Source of the DNA: Rhizobium sp. R711
GTDB lineage: Bacteria; Pseudomonadota; Alphaproteobacteria; Rhizobiales; Rhizobiaceae
Direction of reading: 5' to 3'
Length of the DNA stretch: 64,000 bases
Assembly (NCBI RefSeq): GCF_002211365.1
Contig: NZ_LOKZ01000038.1
Span: 124,001 to 188,000 of the forward strand
The notes under the pieces are model-generated. The model was given only the letters and a program-made list of their open reading frames with translations. It ran no database searches and had not been told where the DNA came from. Position numbers and translations under genes: made by a program. Shown here piece by piece: positions 19,913 through 29,211 of this stretch; the stretch's first letter is position 1; each line of letters opens with the position of its first letter.

Positions 19913-20527
19913 TCAGGCTTCTGCTTCGCCTTCTTCCGCAACCGTCTCGTCAACGCCGCCGGCCGGGGCGATGATCGTTGCGATCGTGAAGTCGCGGTCG
20001 GCGATAACCGGCGCTACACCCTTCGGCAGGGTGAGGTCGGAGATATGGATGCTGTCGCCGATCTTCTTGCCGCTGAGGTCAATGTTGAAGAATTCCGGGA
20101 TTGCATCGGCCGGGCAATGAACTTCGATTTCGTGACGAACGATGTTCAGAACGCCGCCAGCCTTGAGGCCCTGGGACTTCTCTTCGTTGACGAAGTGAAC
20201 CGGGATTTCAACGGTAACCTGGGTGTTGCCGGAAACGCGCAGGAAGTCCACGTGCATCGTGAAGTCGCGGACCGGATCGAGCTGATAGTCCTTCGGCAGA
20301 ACCTTGTACTTCGTGCCGTCGACTTCGATGGTCGCGATGGTGGTCATGAAGCCACCTGCGTGAATGCGCTTCGTCACCTCATTGGTGCTGAGAGCGATAG
20401 AAATGGGGGCCTGCTTGTCACCATAGATGACAGCGGGAATCAAACCGTTGCGGCGAAGTTCACGGGCGGACCCCTTACCAACCCGTTCGCGCGCCTCGGC
20501 CTTGAGCTCGTAGCTTTCGTGGCTCAT
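19913..20527 (-). CDS. rplY: 50S ribosomal protein L25 (general stress protein Ctc type)
   Basis: A 204-residue, two-domain L25/TL5/Ctc protein that binds 5S rRNA. The N-terminal RNA-binding part begins with YELKAEARERVGKGSARELR and contains GLIPAVIYGD. The C-terminal Ctc domain carries VPVHFVNEE-type and EVHCPADAIPEFF segments and ends in an acidic tail (EEGEAEA). A clear promoter lies about 120 bases upstream and a terminator follows the stop, so it is transcribed alone. Confidence 0.96.
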   Translation of the reverse strand: MSHESYELKAEARERVGKGSARELRRNGLIPAVIYGDKQAPISIALSTNEVTKRIHAGGFMTTIATIEVDGTKYKVLPKDYQLDPVRDFTMHVDFLRVSGNTQVTVEIPVHFVNEEKSQGLKAGGVLNIVRHEIEVHCPADAIPEFFNIDLSGKKIGDSIHISDLTLPKGVAPVIADRDFTIATIIAPAGGVDETVAEEGEAEA

Positions 20528-20863
20528 GACTTTTCCTTCCGAGGTTATTTGGAGAGCCCCGCGCAGGCTTATGCTTGCCGCGGAACTGGAGGCGGGTTAC
20601 CCCATCCTCATCCGCGTTGCCTCCAAGGGTGTCTGCGCGGACGCGTGCGCTATAGTATAGATGTGACGGAAAGGCAAGCTGGTGCCTGTCATCGATAAAG
20701 GGCCACGTTCCAAACAAGCAGTCGGCGAGCGGTGTCGCTCGAACGATTCCGGAGGTTGAAGCGGATCGCGAAAGCTTAACCATATAGCTGGATTTCCCGC
20801 GAGATTAAGTAATACAAAATATCGGCGTTGCTATGAAGGCCAAAACGCAACCTGGTCCCTCCG
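20528..20863. other. Divergent promoter region, rplY / MHYT-GGDEF-EAL gene
   Basis: A non-coding stretch holding the rplY promoter and leader (about 120 bases) on the minus side. The last part before the MHYT gene is comparatively A+T-rich (around 20770-20830), as expected for a promoter, but no clear -35/-10 pair was identified there. Confidence 0.5.
20649..20677 (-). promoter_or_regulatory. Predicted housekeeping promoter of rplY
   Basis: On the minus strand a -35 box TTGCCT (20677-20672) and a -10 box TATAGC (20654-20649) are separated by exactly 17 bases, matching the sigma-70/RpoD consensus. Transcription would begin about 115 bases upstream of the rplY start, giving a sizeable leader. 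Confidence 0.7.
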
Positions 20864-22951
20864 ATGCCTCGTCTTCTTACCTGCATTGTTGCCGAACATA
20901 GCTGGCCGCATCTGATCTTCGCAACCGTGATCTGCCTGCTTGGCTCGCTGCTTACCGTTCGGCTCTTCTCGCGGGTTCGGCGCACGCAGGGACTGCAGAG
21001 ATTCAATTGGCTTTTCCTGTCGGCCTTCGTCGGCGGCGCGACGATTTGGACAACCCATTTCATTGCCATGCTTGGCTTCAATGCGCCGACGCTCAGCGGT
21101 TATGAGCCGGATTTGACGCTGCTGTCGCTTTTCATCGGCGTCGCCTCCTCGATGATCGGCTTTGCGGTCGCGTCGATGCGTAGCCAGGATGCGCTGGTCG
21201 AGGCCGGTGGCGCAATCGTCGGCCTTGGCGTAGCGGCCATGCACTATGTCGGCATTGCCGGCTACAAGGTGGCTGGCGATGTTCAATGGAATAGTGCCTA
21301 TGTTGTTACCTCGCTGATTGCAGCTGCCGGTTTCGGCGCCCTCATGGCGAGCCGAGTTGCGCGCCCGACGGCGCCCTTCAGCCCGGTCGGGGCGGCTTTG
21401 CCGCTGATCCTTGCGATCGTTTCGACGCATTTCCTCGGAATGGCGGGTATGACGATCGTGCCGGATGCGGCAATCGCCGTTCCGCGTGAAATTCTCTCCG
21501 TGGGCGTGATGACCAGCCTTGTCGGCGCGGTGATGATCATCATCCTGCTTCTTGGTGCGTCCACCTACATCATCGACATGCAGTCGACGGAAGCAGCTGT
21601 CGCCCGCTACCGCCATCTCTCCCTTCATGATCCATTGACGAACCTGGCGAACCGGTCGGCGCTGAACGAGCATCTCGCTACAGCGACCAAGAGCACTCGT
21701 GAAATCGGCTGGAACATCGCCGTCCTTTGCTTCGATCTCGATCGCTTCAAGGAAATCAACGACGTGCACGGCCATGCCGCCGGCGACGCCGTGCTGCGGG
21801 CAATCGGCGAGCGGTTGGCGAAAGTCATGCAGAAGGGACAGTTTGCCGCCCGGGTTGGTGGTGACGAATTCGTGGTCGTGATGCGCGATCACGCTGGTCG
21901 TTCAGAGGCCAGAAGCGTAGCACAACGCCTGCTCGACGAGATCGAACGGCCGGTGGAGTGGAACGGCCAGTCGCTCAGCGTCGGGTCCAGCATCGGCGTT
22001 TCCAGCTTCCCAGACAGGGCACGAAGCGTTGATGACCTGCTTTCGCAGGCCGATGTCGCCATGTACCGCGCCAAGACAACGGCGGGCAATAGCATTTGCT
22101 TCTATGATCCTTCGATGGACGAGGCAGCGCGCGAACGAAATGCTCTGGCGATCGAGATGCGCGAAGGGCTGAAGAAAGGCGAATTTGAGCTGTTCTATCA
22201 GCAGCAGAACGATACCATGACACGGGAGGTGTTGGGCTTCGAGGTGTTGCTGCGCTGGAAGCACCCGACGCGTGGTTACATCTCGCCGGCCGAATTCATC
22301 CCGATCGCTGAAAAGACGGGCTTCATCATGGAGCTTGGCGAATGGGTCCTGCGTAGCGCATGCGTGGAAGCTGCCAGCTGGAAGAAACCATTGAACATCG
22401 CCGTTAACGTGGCAGCCCAGCAACTCGCCGATAGCCGCCTGCCGCAGATCGTACAGCAGATCCTGATGGAAACTGGTCTGGCAGCGCCGCGGCTCGAGCT
22501 CGAGATCACGGAATCCGGTATTATTGCCGACCACGGGCACGCGCTGAATGCCATCCGGCGGCTGAAGGCGCTGGGCGTCAAGGTTGCAATGGACGACTAC
22601 GGCACCGGATATTCCTCGCTGTCGACACTCCAGAGTTTCCCGTTCGATAAGATCAAGATCGATCGTGCCTTCGTCGATGGCGTCGTCACCAACAAGCAGT
22701 CGGCTGCGATCGTTCGCTCGACGCTCATTCTTGCGCAGAGCCTTGATATTCCGGTTCTCGCCGAGGGCGTGGAGCGGGAGGAGCATGTCGATTTCCTTCG
22801 CCGCGAAGGTTGCCTGCAGGTGCAAGGCTTCCTTTTCGGAAGGCCGGTGCCACGTCCCGACATCGAGGCCTTCGTCAATGCCGACGCAACAGCTGTAGTC
22901 GAGAACGCGGATCGCTCGTCAGTTGCGGTGAAAACCGACGCCGCGGCCTGA
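20864..22951 (+). CDS. MHYT-GGDEF-EAL membrane protein
   Basis: A 695-residue c-di-GMP protein. The first ~240 residues form the seven-helix MHYT domain, with repeated motifs THFIAML, AAMHYVGIAG and THFLGMAGM; these are proposed to bind copper and sense oxygen, CO or NO. The GGDEF domain has an intact RVGGDEFVVVM. The EAL domain has DDYGTGYSSL and LAEGVERE, but the signature reads GFEVLLRW, so the motif is EVL. The metal-binding Glu is kept, so phosphodiesterase activity is still possible. The gene diverges from rplY and stands alone. Confidence 0.94.
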   Translation: MPRLLTCIVAEHSWPHLIFATVICLLGSLLTVRLFSRVRRTQGLQRFNWLFLSAFVGGATIWTTHFIAMLGFNAPTLSGYEPDLTLLSLFIGVASSMIGFAVASMRSQDALVEAGGAIVGLGVAAMHYVGIAGYKVAGDVQWNSAYVVTSLIAAAGFGALMASRVARPTAPFSPVGAALPLILAIVSTHFLGMAGMTIVPDAAIAVPREILSVGVMTSLVGAVMIIILLLGASTYIIDMQSTEAAVARYRHLSLHDPLTNLANRSALNEHLATATKSTREIGWNIAVLCFDLDRFKEINDVHGHAAGDAVLRAIGERLAKVMQKGQFAARVGGDEFVVVMRDHAGRSEARSVAQRLLDEIERPVEWNGQSLSVGSSIGVSSFPDRARSVDDLLSQADVAMYRAKTTAGNSICFYDPSMDEAARERNALAIEMREGLKKGEFELFYQQQNDTMTREVLGFEVLLRWKHPTRGYISPAEFIPIAEKTGFIMELGEWVLRSACVEAASWKKPLNIAVNVAAQQLADSRLPQIVQQILMETGLAAPRLELEITESGIIADHGHALNAIRRLKALGVKVAMDDYGTGYSSLSTLQSFPFDKIKIDRAFVDGVVTNKQSAAIVRSTLILAQSLDIPVLAEGVEREEHVDFLRREGCLQVQGFLFGRPVPRPDIEAFVNADATAVVENADRSSVAVKTDAAA

Positions 22952-23035
22952 CCGTGGCCCTGCAACACAGCTTGACATCCGCCGCCCGGAAACCTCACAT
23001 GCTCGCAAAACGCAGATGGCGGAGGAATTCAGGTT

Positions 23036-24490
23036 ATGCGGCTCAATCTCATTGCGGCAACGAGCACGATCGCAATCGGTCTGGCATCCGCGGCCTATGC
23101 GGCCGACGTCAACCAGGCAGGGGCAAAGAAAGTTGAAGAGAGCCTGACGAAGCTGCTGCCGAGGAGCGTCGCGAAAGAAGGCTTCGTGACCGTCAATCCG
23201 GCAGGGACTCGCTACAAGATTATCTACGATCTTGCGAAGCTCCTGAAGAAAGTCGATCCGGGCAGTCTGGCGATCACCGGCTTGACGCCGTGGTCGATGT
23301 TCGCGACACCGCTAGACACCGGTCTATGGAGCGTGGAGGGGAACAACTCCCTCAATGTTTCCGGCAACTTCAAGGCGCCGGGACAGGCGAAAACGGATTT
23401 TACCTACGCTATCGATGCCTTCGTGTTCAGCGGTATTTTCGACCCGGCGATCAGCTATTTCCGCTCAGGTGATTTCTCCACGAAGGCCGTGAACTTTTCG
23501 TCGAAGACCGAAACCGAGGAGGTTAACGCCAGCTTTGACGGCATGAAGTACAAGGTGACGTCATCGGAGGGGGCCGCGGCTGGCACAACGAACTTTGCCA
23601 CCAGCGGTTCCGCTACAGGGTTCCTCGAGAAGATCAGCAGCCGAGAGGTGCCGCCGGTCGAAGTTCGCGCTGACGCATTTGACTTCGCGGCGGCGGTGAA
23701 CGGCCTGCCTGCAAACAAAGTTCGCGACATCATCATGTTCGCGATCGACCACGCGGACGAAAAGAAGCTTGCCACGGCGGACAGCGACAAGTTGAAGGCG
23801 ATGCTTCGCGATGCTTTCCCGTTGCTCACGAGCTTCAACGAAACGATTGGCTTCAACAACTTGACAGTGTCGAGCGCTGCAGGGAACGGCGGTGCGAAGA
23901 ACGTCGGTTACGAGGTCACGCTCGACGGTCCGACCAACGCCACGCGGTTCGGAGTCGGTGTGACGGCGGAAGAGATCAGCTTCGCGAGCCCCATCGTTCC
24001 TGCGGCCTACTCGGCGTTCGTGCCGCAGGAATTCCAGCTGAAGTTCGCCATTGCCGATATGGATTTCGCGGCCTTCGGCGACGAGTTTCTCAAAGTTGAC
24101 TTCACCGGCGGCGCCGCATCGGAGGACAGCGGCAAGAAAGCGGCCGAGCGGCTCTTCAAGGGCGGTGAACTGGTGATGGACTTCCCGAAGATCAGCGCGG
24201 TGTCGAGCGTGTATGATGCCGAGATTTCTGGCAAGATCCGCGGGCGGATCGACACGTCCAAGGATTATTCCATGGATGTCACCGTTCTGGCGCGGGATCT
24301 GGACAAGACCGTCGCTGCCGTTCAGGAGCTTGCGAAGACCAACGCCGATCTCAATCAAGTTTCGTTCAGCCTGATGATGGCGAAGGGCTTTGCAAAGACC
24401 GATCCAGATGGGCGCCAGCGCTGGGATATCAGCGTTGCTCGGAACGGATCCGTCACAATCAACGGCCAGGTCATCAAGGGTGCGGACTGA
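23036..24490 (+). CDS. Exported protein of unknown function
   Basis: A 484-residue protein with a clear Sec signal peptide (MRLNLIAATSTIAIGLASAAYA, cleavage after YAA). No catalytic motif is recognised. The mature part alternates short beta-type stretches with Asp/Gly/Thr-rich turns, consistent with a beta-rich periplasmic protein of the DUF2125 or DUF945 kind; this match is tentative. GGAGGAATT lies just upstream of the ATG as ribosome-binding site. A CTTGACA box about 75 bases upstream could be part of its promoter. It shares orientation with its neighbours but shows no functional link to them. Confidence 0.7.
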   Translation: MRLNLIAATSTIAIGLASAAYAADVNQAGAKKVEESLTKLLPRSVAKEGFVTVNPAGTRYKIIYDLAKLLKKVDPGSLAITGLTPWSMFATPLDTGLWSVEGNNSLNVSGNFKAPGQAKTDFTYAIDAFVFSGIFDPAISYFRSGDFSTKAVNFSSKTETEEVNASFDGMKYKVTSSEGAAAGTTNFATSGSATGFLEKISSREVPPVEVRADAFDFAAAVNGLPANKVRDIIMFAIDHADEKKLATADSDKLKAMLRDAFPLLTSFNETIGFNNLTVSSAAGNGGAKNVGYEVTLDGPTNATRFGVGVTAEEISFASPIVPAAYSAFVPQEFQLKFAIADMDFAAFGDEFLKVDFTGGAASEDSGKKAAERLFKGGELVMDFPKISAVSSVYDAEISGKIRGRIDTSKDYSMDVTVLARDLDKTVAAVQELAKTNADLNQVSFSLMMAKGFAKTDPDGRQRWDISVARNGSVTINGQVIKGAD

Positions 24491-24602
24491 GCCTGTCGCA
24501 ACTCTAGGTGCGGGGCTCTTGCAGGGCGCCCCCGGCAGGTTCATGCTGTCTTTCTAAGCGTTTGCTCAAGTGGGGGCGATACGCTTCCGAGAGGCAGGCC
24601 CG

Positions 24603-27600
24603 ATGAATTGTGCCGCCTGTGGTTTTGCGATCGAAAGCAGTTTTGCGTTCTGTCCCAAGTGCGGCGCAAGACAACCTGTTGTGTGCGCGTCCTGCGGAGC
24701 GGCTTGCCAGCCCGATTTCGCGTTTTGCCCGAAGTGTGGAAATGCCCTTAGTCGGGCCGAGAGCTCTGCCGCTCCAGCTGAGGCGCCGCAGCCGGTCACG
24801 TCTCCGTCGCCACTGGACGATGTGGCCGACCGACGTCCCCTGACTGTTCTATTTGCTGACCTCTGTGGTTTTACCGCTCTCAGTGAGAGAACCGACCCCG
24901 AACTGATGCGCTCCCTGCAGAACGAGCTGTTCGAAGAGTTGACGCGCGCGGTAGAAGCCTACGGCGGCTTTGTCGACAAGTTCGTCGGCGACGCGCTGCT
25001 TGCGTTGTTCGGTGCGCCGACGGCACATGAGGATGATCCCGATCGTGCGCTTTGCGCAGCGCTCGACATGATCGCGGGCGCCGAACGTCTTGGCGCCAAG
25101 TGGCTGGATCTGGCCGGTGGCGATCCGCTGCAGCTGCATGTCGGCATCAATACCGGACCGGTGGTCAGCGGTGGCTTCGGGGCGGCGGCGGCGCGTTCCT
25201 ATTCAGTGACCGGCGACACGGTGAACACGGCCCAGCGACTGCAAACCATGGCAGGGCCCGGTGAGATTCTCGTCGGGCCGGTAACCTGGCGCCTGACGCA
25301 GCATGCATTCGCGTTCGAAAATCTCGGCTCGCTGACGCTTCGAGGGAAGACGGGCAATGTGCAGGTGCATCGTCTCCTCGGGCGGATGGAGACACCCCAT
25401 GCGGCGCGCGGACTGGAGAGCCTCGGACTACACGCCGAACTCATCGGGCGTGACGCGGAGTTGTCGCGAATGTCCGATTGCCTCGATCTTGCCTGTGGCG
25501 GAAGTGCGCAACTCGTCCAGCTCATCGGCGAGGCCGGCATCGGCAAGTCAAGGCTGGTCGGGGAGTTCCTGAAGACGGTCTCTGAGGGAGAGCGATTTCG
25601 TGACGTTGTCGTGCGCCGCGCTGTCTGTTCGCCGCTTGGCGAGCAGTCATACGGTACACTCGCATCCGTTCTGCGCAGCGCTTATGGAATAGCCGAGCGG
25701 GAAACGGCAGCCCGGACTGCGGAACTGCTGGTATCAGGATTGATCGATCTTGGTTTTAGCGAGGCCGAGGTCGCCGGTCTGACGCCGCTTTTATCCTACG
25801 TCCTTGGCCTAGGCGATCCCGACGGAGCGCTGCGCCATGTCGAGCCGGAGCAACTTCGGCGGCAGATCTTTTACGCCACGCGCACCCTCTTCGAGCGACG
25901 CCTGTCGCTCAGCCCGCTGCTGCTTGTCGTGGAGGATCTTCACTGGGCGGACGCGGCGTCGATCGAGGCGCTTCGTTTCGTGTTGGACAGGCTGGAGCGA
26001 ACGCGCCTGATGATGCTGACGACAGGGCGGTCGGTTGCGGAGGGCGAGGGCCTGGAGTCAAGCCGGATCAACCACACACTCATGCGACTCGCGCCGCTCT
26101 CGGTTCAGGACGGCGAGGCGCTGCTGGCCCAGTTATTCGGCAGGGACAGCTCTGTGCCTGCAAAGACGCGTTCTCGCATTCTCGCACGCGCGGGCGGCAA
26201 TCCTCTTTTCATCGAGGAGATCGTTCGTGCCTTGATCGAGACAGGCGTGCTGCGTTCCGATGGTGGAGCTTGGCGTGTCGCGGGCGCTGAAATGGGGACC
26301 GAGATACCGATGAGCCTACAGGCGATGCTGCTTGCGCGCGTTGACCGTTTGCCGCCCGAAATCAAGCGCTTGGCGCAGGAAGCTGCCGTCATCGGCCCAC
26401 GCTTCGATCCCGCGCTGCTTCGCGCTGTCGCATCGGACGCTGCGCGCGTTGAGCATGGGTTAGACTATCTCTGCCAGGCGGAGATCGTGGAGGAGATGCC
26501 CGGCGCTGCTGCGACCAAGGCGACCTCCTATCGCTTTCCGCAACAGCTATTGCACGATGCCATCTATGGCAATCTCTTGCTACAGCGTCGCAAGCAGTTG
26601 CACGCACGCATCGGCGCGGCGATCAAGCGGATGCATCATGGAATACCAGATCGGCTTGAGGACATTGCACAGCTCGGCCGTCACTACTGCCGGGCGGGTG
26701 AGACGAGCGAGGGTGTGCAATATCTCATGGCTGCGGGCGATTTGGCCCGCAAGACCTACGCCAATGACGATGCGATGCGTCTCTACCGCGAAGCGCTCGT
26801 GGCGATTTCGGAAAATCCGCAGGCCAGTTCGCAATTGCTTGCCCTTTCTGAGCGGTTCGCCGATCTATGCGGGCCGGCGGGAGAGCGGGACATGGCACGT
26901 GAACACTATGGGCGCGTATTGGCGACCTTAAGGAGGGTCGGCGATCGGCCCGGTGCGGCACGAATCCTTCGAAAGCTTGGCCGTCTCAATCTCGCCGCCG
27001 GCAGAAGGGATCTTGCCGATGCCGACTATGCCCAGGCAGCTTCGCTGCTCGGCGAGAGCAATGCGCCGATCGAGCTTGCCCATCTTCTTCAGGAGCGTGG
27101 GCATCTTGCCTTCCGAATGGGCGATCAAAGCGCGGCGGCACGCTGGGCCGATGATGCGCTATCCTGCCTCGATACAGCGGCGATCGACGAGGCAGGTTCC
27201 GCTGCGTCTGAGTCCGCGCAGGTGCGCGCGGAAGCGCTGAATACGAAGGGCGTAGCACTGGCACGGTTGGGGCGGCATCGCGAAGCGGTACACGAGGTCG
27301 AGCGAAGCCTGGAGGTGGCCGAGGCGGCCGGATTGCTGAGCGCTGCCTGCCGCGCCTATTCCAATCTTGGAGTGCTCTACACGATCGTCGATCCGGCACG
27401 CGCCATCGATGTGTGCCGCCAAGGCCTGGAGGTCGCCACGCGGATTTCCGATCTCGGCTTTCAGGCTCGTCTTTTTGCCAATCTCGCTGTCGCCTGCTGC
27501 ACCTTCACGGACAATTGTGCCAAGGAGGGAGTCCCGGCGGCGGAGAGAGCGATCGAGATCGATCGGGCGCTGGACCAGCGCGATCACTTGGCGGTGCCGC

Positions 27601-27857
27601 TCATCGTGCTCGGACAGATCCATCAATGTCATGGCAAACCGGACCTCGCGTGGAACTATTATGAGGAAGCGCTTCAGCTCGCGCGTGAAATCGGCGAACC
27701 GCAGCTCCTCTTTCCGTGCTATGATGGGCTCGCGACGTTGAACCTTGAAAAGGACGACATGGCCGAGGCCGAGCGATACTTTTCACTCGCCCAAGACGTT
27801 TGCGTCAGGCATGGGCTGGATCCCGACGCACTCGTCGTGCTGCCCTTCCTGGATTGA
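24603..27857 (+). CDS. Zinc-ribbon / class III adenylate cyclase / AAA ATPase / TPR protein
   Basis: A 1084-residue multidomain regulator. Two zinc ribbons open it (CAACG...CPKCG and CASCG...CPKCG within residues 1-45). A class III nucleotide cyclase domain follows (LTVLFADLCGFTALSERTD; FVGDALLALFGAP; YSVTGDTVNTAQRL). Next is an AAA-type ATPase with Walker A GEAGIGKSR and Walker B LLLVVEDLHWAD. The C-terminal ~400 residues are helical TPR-like repeats. The ATG at 24603 begins the first zinc ribbon and is preferred over a GTG at 24570. Relatives with this layout are common in rhizobia, yet ligands and outputs are mostly unknown. It probably makes cAMP under ATPase/TPR control. Confidence 0.9.
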   Translation: MNCAACGFAIESSFAFCPKCGARQPVVCASCGAACQPDFAFCPKCGNALSRAESSAAPAEAPQPVTSPSPLDDVADRRPLTVLFADLCGFTALSERTDPELMRSLQNELFEELTRAVEAYGGFVDKFVGDALLALFGAPTAHEDDPDRALCAALDMIAGAERLGAKWLDLAGGDPLQLHVGINTGPVVSGGFGAAAARSYSVTGDTVNTAQRLQTMAGPGEILVGPVTWRLTQHAFAFENLGSLTLRGKTGNVQVHRLLGRMETPHAARGLESLGLHAELIGRDAELSRMSDCLDLACGGSAQLVQLIGEAGIGKSRLVGEFLKTVSEGERFRDVVVRRAVCSPLGEQSYGTLASVLRSAYGIAERETAARTAELLVSGLIDLGFSEAEVAGLTPLLSYVLGLGDPDGALRHVEPEQLRRQIFYATRTLFERRLSLSPLLLVVEDLHWADAASIEALRFVLDRLERTRLMMLTTGRSVAEGEGLESSRINHTLMRLAPLSVQDGEALLAQLFGRDSSVPAKTRSRILARAGGNPLFIEEIVRALIETGVLRSDGGAWRVAGAEMGTEIPMSLQAMLLARVDRLPPEIKRLAQEAAVIGPRFDPALLRAVASDAARVEHGLDYLCQAEIVEEMPGAAATKATSYRFPQQLLHDAIYGNLLLQRRKQLHARIGAAIKRMHHGIPDRLEDIAQLGRHYCRAGETSEGVQYLMAAGDLARKTYANDDAMRLYREALVAISENPQASSQLLALSERFADLCGPAGERDMAREHYGRVLATLRRVGDRPGAARILRKLGRLNLAAGRRDLADADYAQAASLLGESNAPIELAHLLQERGHLAFRMGDQSAAARWADDALSCLDTAAIDEAGSAASESAQVRAEALNTKGVALARLGRHREAVHEVERSLEVAEAAGLLSAACRAYSNLGVLYTIVDPARAIDVCRQGLEVATRISDLGFQARLFANLAVACCTFTDNCAKEGVPAAERAIEIDRALDQRDHLAVPLIVLGQIHQCHGKPDLAWNYYEEALQLAREIGEPQLLFPCYDGLATLNLEKDDMAEAERYFSLAQDVCVRHGLDPDALVVLPFLD

Positions 27858-27944
27858 TTCAGTGCCGGCAGGTAAAGTACTGAGTTTTCGCTATTTTTTT
27901 CTTCTGCTCGGCCTTCCGCCGATGCGCAAGCGAGGGAGGGTGTC

Positions 27945-28622
27945 ATGCCCGAAAGTCAAAGCGAAAGACCACTGCAGCCCGGCGATCGTGCGCCAAACGT
28001 CGTTCTCGATGCAATCACGCGTCAGGGCAAAATTTCGATCGATGACTTCCGAGGGCAGAAGCCTGTGCTGGTCGGCCTGTTTCGCGGGCTCCACTGTCCG
28101 TTTTGCCGGCGGCAGATCGCTGCGATGGCAAGCCTTGCCGGCGATCTCCAGCAGAAAGGCATCGAGAGCCTGACGATCGTCAATACGCCCATCGACCGGG
28201 CGCGCCTTTATTTCCGTTATCACCCCCTGCCAAACGTCTTGGCTGCATCTGATCCCGACCGAATATCGCATCGAGCCTTCGGGCTTCCGAACATCGAGTT
28301 CACGCAATCAGAAACGGCATGGCCTTACAAGGTGAGCCTCGACACACTCACCGCGATGCGCGTCGACCTGCCTGACCTGCCTGAGCCGATGGCTCCGATG
28401 GCAGCTGTCGACTATCTCGACAAGGCTGACGGCTATGAATTCACCGACGACGACAAGCGCATGATTGCAACGGGTGAGGGGCAACTGGTCGGCGAATTCC
28501 TGCTCGACCGCGACGGCGTCGTTCGCTGGTGCTTTACCGAAGTCCCAGATGAGGGACGGCACATGTTCGGAGTGCCAGCACCCCAGGAGGTTATGTCAGC
28601 CGCATCCCATATGGCTGCGTAA
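27945..28622 (+). CDS. Peroxiredoxin-like (AhpC/TSA) family protein
   Basis: A 225-residue thioredoxin-fold protein. The active region FRGLHCPFCRRQI has a CxxC pair in the place where AhpC/TSA peroxiredoxins carry the peroxidatic Cys, preceded by the usual ISIDDFRGQKPVLVGL. The middle section (SDPDRISHRAFGLPN) and LLDRDGVVRWCF follow the family pattern. The usual T-x-x-C context is replaced by H-CPFC-RR, so it may act as a thiol reductase or an atypical peroxidase. No redox partner is adjacent. Confidence 0.82.
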   Translation: MPESQSERPLQPGDRAPNVVLDAITRQGKISIDDFRGQKPVLVGLFRGLHCPFCRRQIAAMASLAGDLQQKGIESLTIVNTPIDRARLYFRYHPLPNVLAASDPDRISHRAFGLPNIEFTQSETAWPYKVSLDTLTAMRVDLPDLPEPMAPMAAVDYLDKADGYEFTDDDKRMIATGEGQLVGEFLLDRDGVVRWCFTEVPDEGRHMFGVPAPQEVMSAASHMAA

Positions 28623-28661
28623 TGCGGCTGCTTGAATCGATTTGGTCAGCCGCTGCTGAAA

Positions 28662-29114
28662 TCAGCGGCGGCATTGACCTTGGGCGATGATGCGGAAGCC
28701 GCTGTTGCCAGCTTCGCAGGCATTCGGGAAGGTCCGCATCTGCTGACCACGCTGGCCGCATACCGGCCGGTATTCGCGCGTGCAGATACCACCGGGTCGC
28801 GGCGGTGCGGGAGGCTGCGGGCGGATTGTTATGCCGGGCTGTCGGCGGCACTGGCCGCGGCCGATGACGGTGAAGTTGGCTGCGCGGGCCTCGCACGCAT
28901 TGGAGAAGGTCTGGACACGCGCCCCACGCTGGCCGCAAACCGGAGCGTATTCCATGGTGCACATCTGCGGCCTCGGCGGGAGAGGCGACGGATGCGATGG
29001 TGGGCGAGGCGGCGGACGCGAATAACTAGGCCCGACGTCGACGCAGGCGGAAAGAAGCGGCATGAGTGCCAATAGGGCGAACTTTCGCAGCGACAGGAAT
29101 CCGGCGAGCGTCAT
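28662..29114 (-). CDS. Lipoprotein with two Kazal-like inhibitor repeats
   Basis: A 150-residue predicted lipoprotein. Its signal peptide ends in the lipobox LLSAC near residue 24, followed by a Pro-rich linker. Two copies of a Kazal-like module follow, each with cysteines spaced C-x7-C-x13-C-x14-C and the landmarks PVCGQRG, F-x-NACEA and GQC. Eukaryotic Kazal serine-protease inhibitors have six cysteines, so these are four-cysteine variants. A second Pro-rich spacer separates the two modules. The ATG at 29114 starts the signal peptide; an upstream ATG at 29144 is less likely. The probable role is inhibition of a host or environmental protease at the cell surface, which is inference from the fold. 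Confidence 0.8.
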   Translation of the reverse strand: MTLAGFLSLRKFALLALMPLLSACVDVGPSYSRPPPRPPSHPSPLPPRPQMCTMEYAPVCGQRGARVQTFSNACEARAANFTVIGRGQCRRQPGITIRPQPPAPPRPGGICTREYRPVCGQRGQQMRTFPNACEAGNSGFRIIAQGQCRR

Positions 29115-29211
29115 TATTCTTCCCCCACGTGGATTTCTTTTCAAATCCTAGCGCAAGTTGCATTTCCGGGGAAGATCAAACCTCTGCGGTCGTTGAGAAT
29201 TTCGTGACGCG

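Noticed and set aside
20831..21892. A 353-codon minus-strand open frame
   Set aside because: It lies opposite the MHYT-GGDEF-EAL gene and has Arg/His-rich sequence with no motif.
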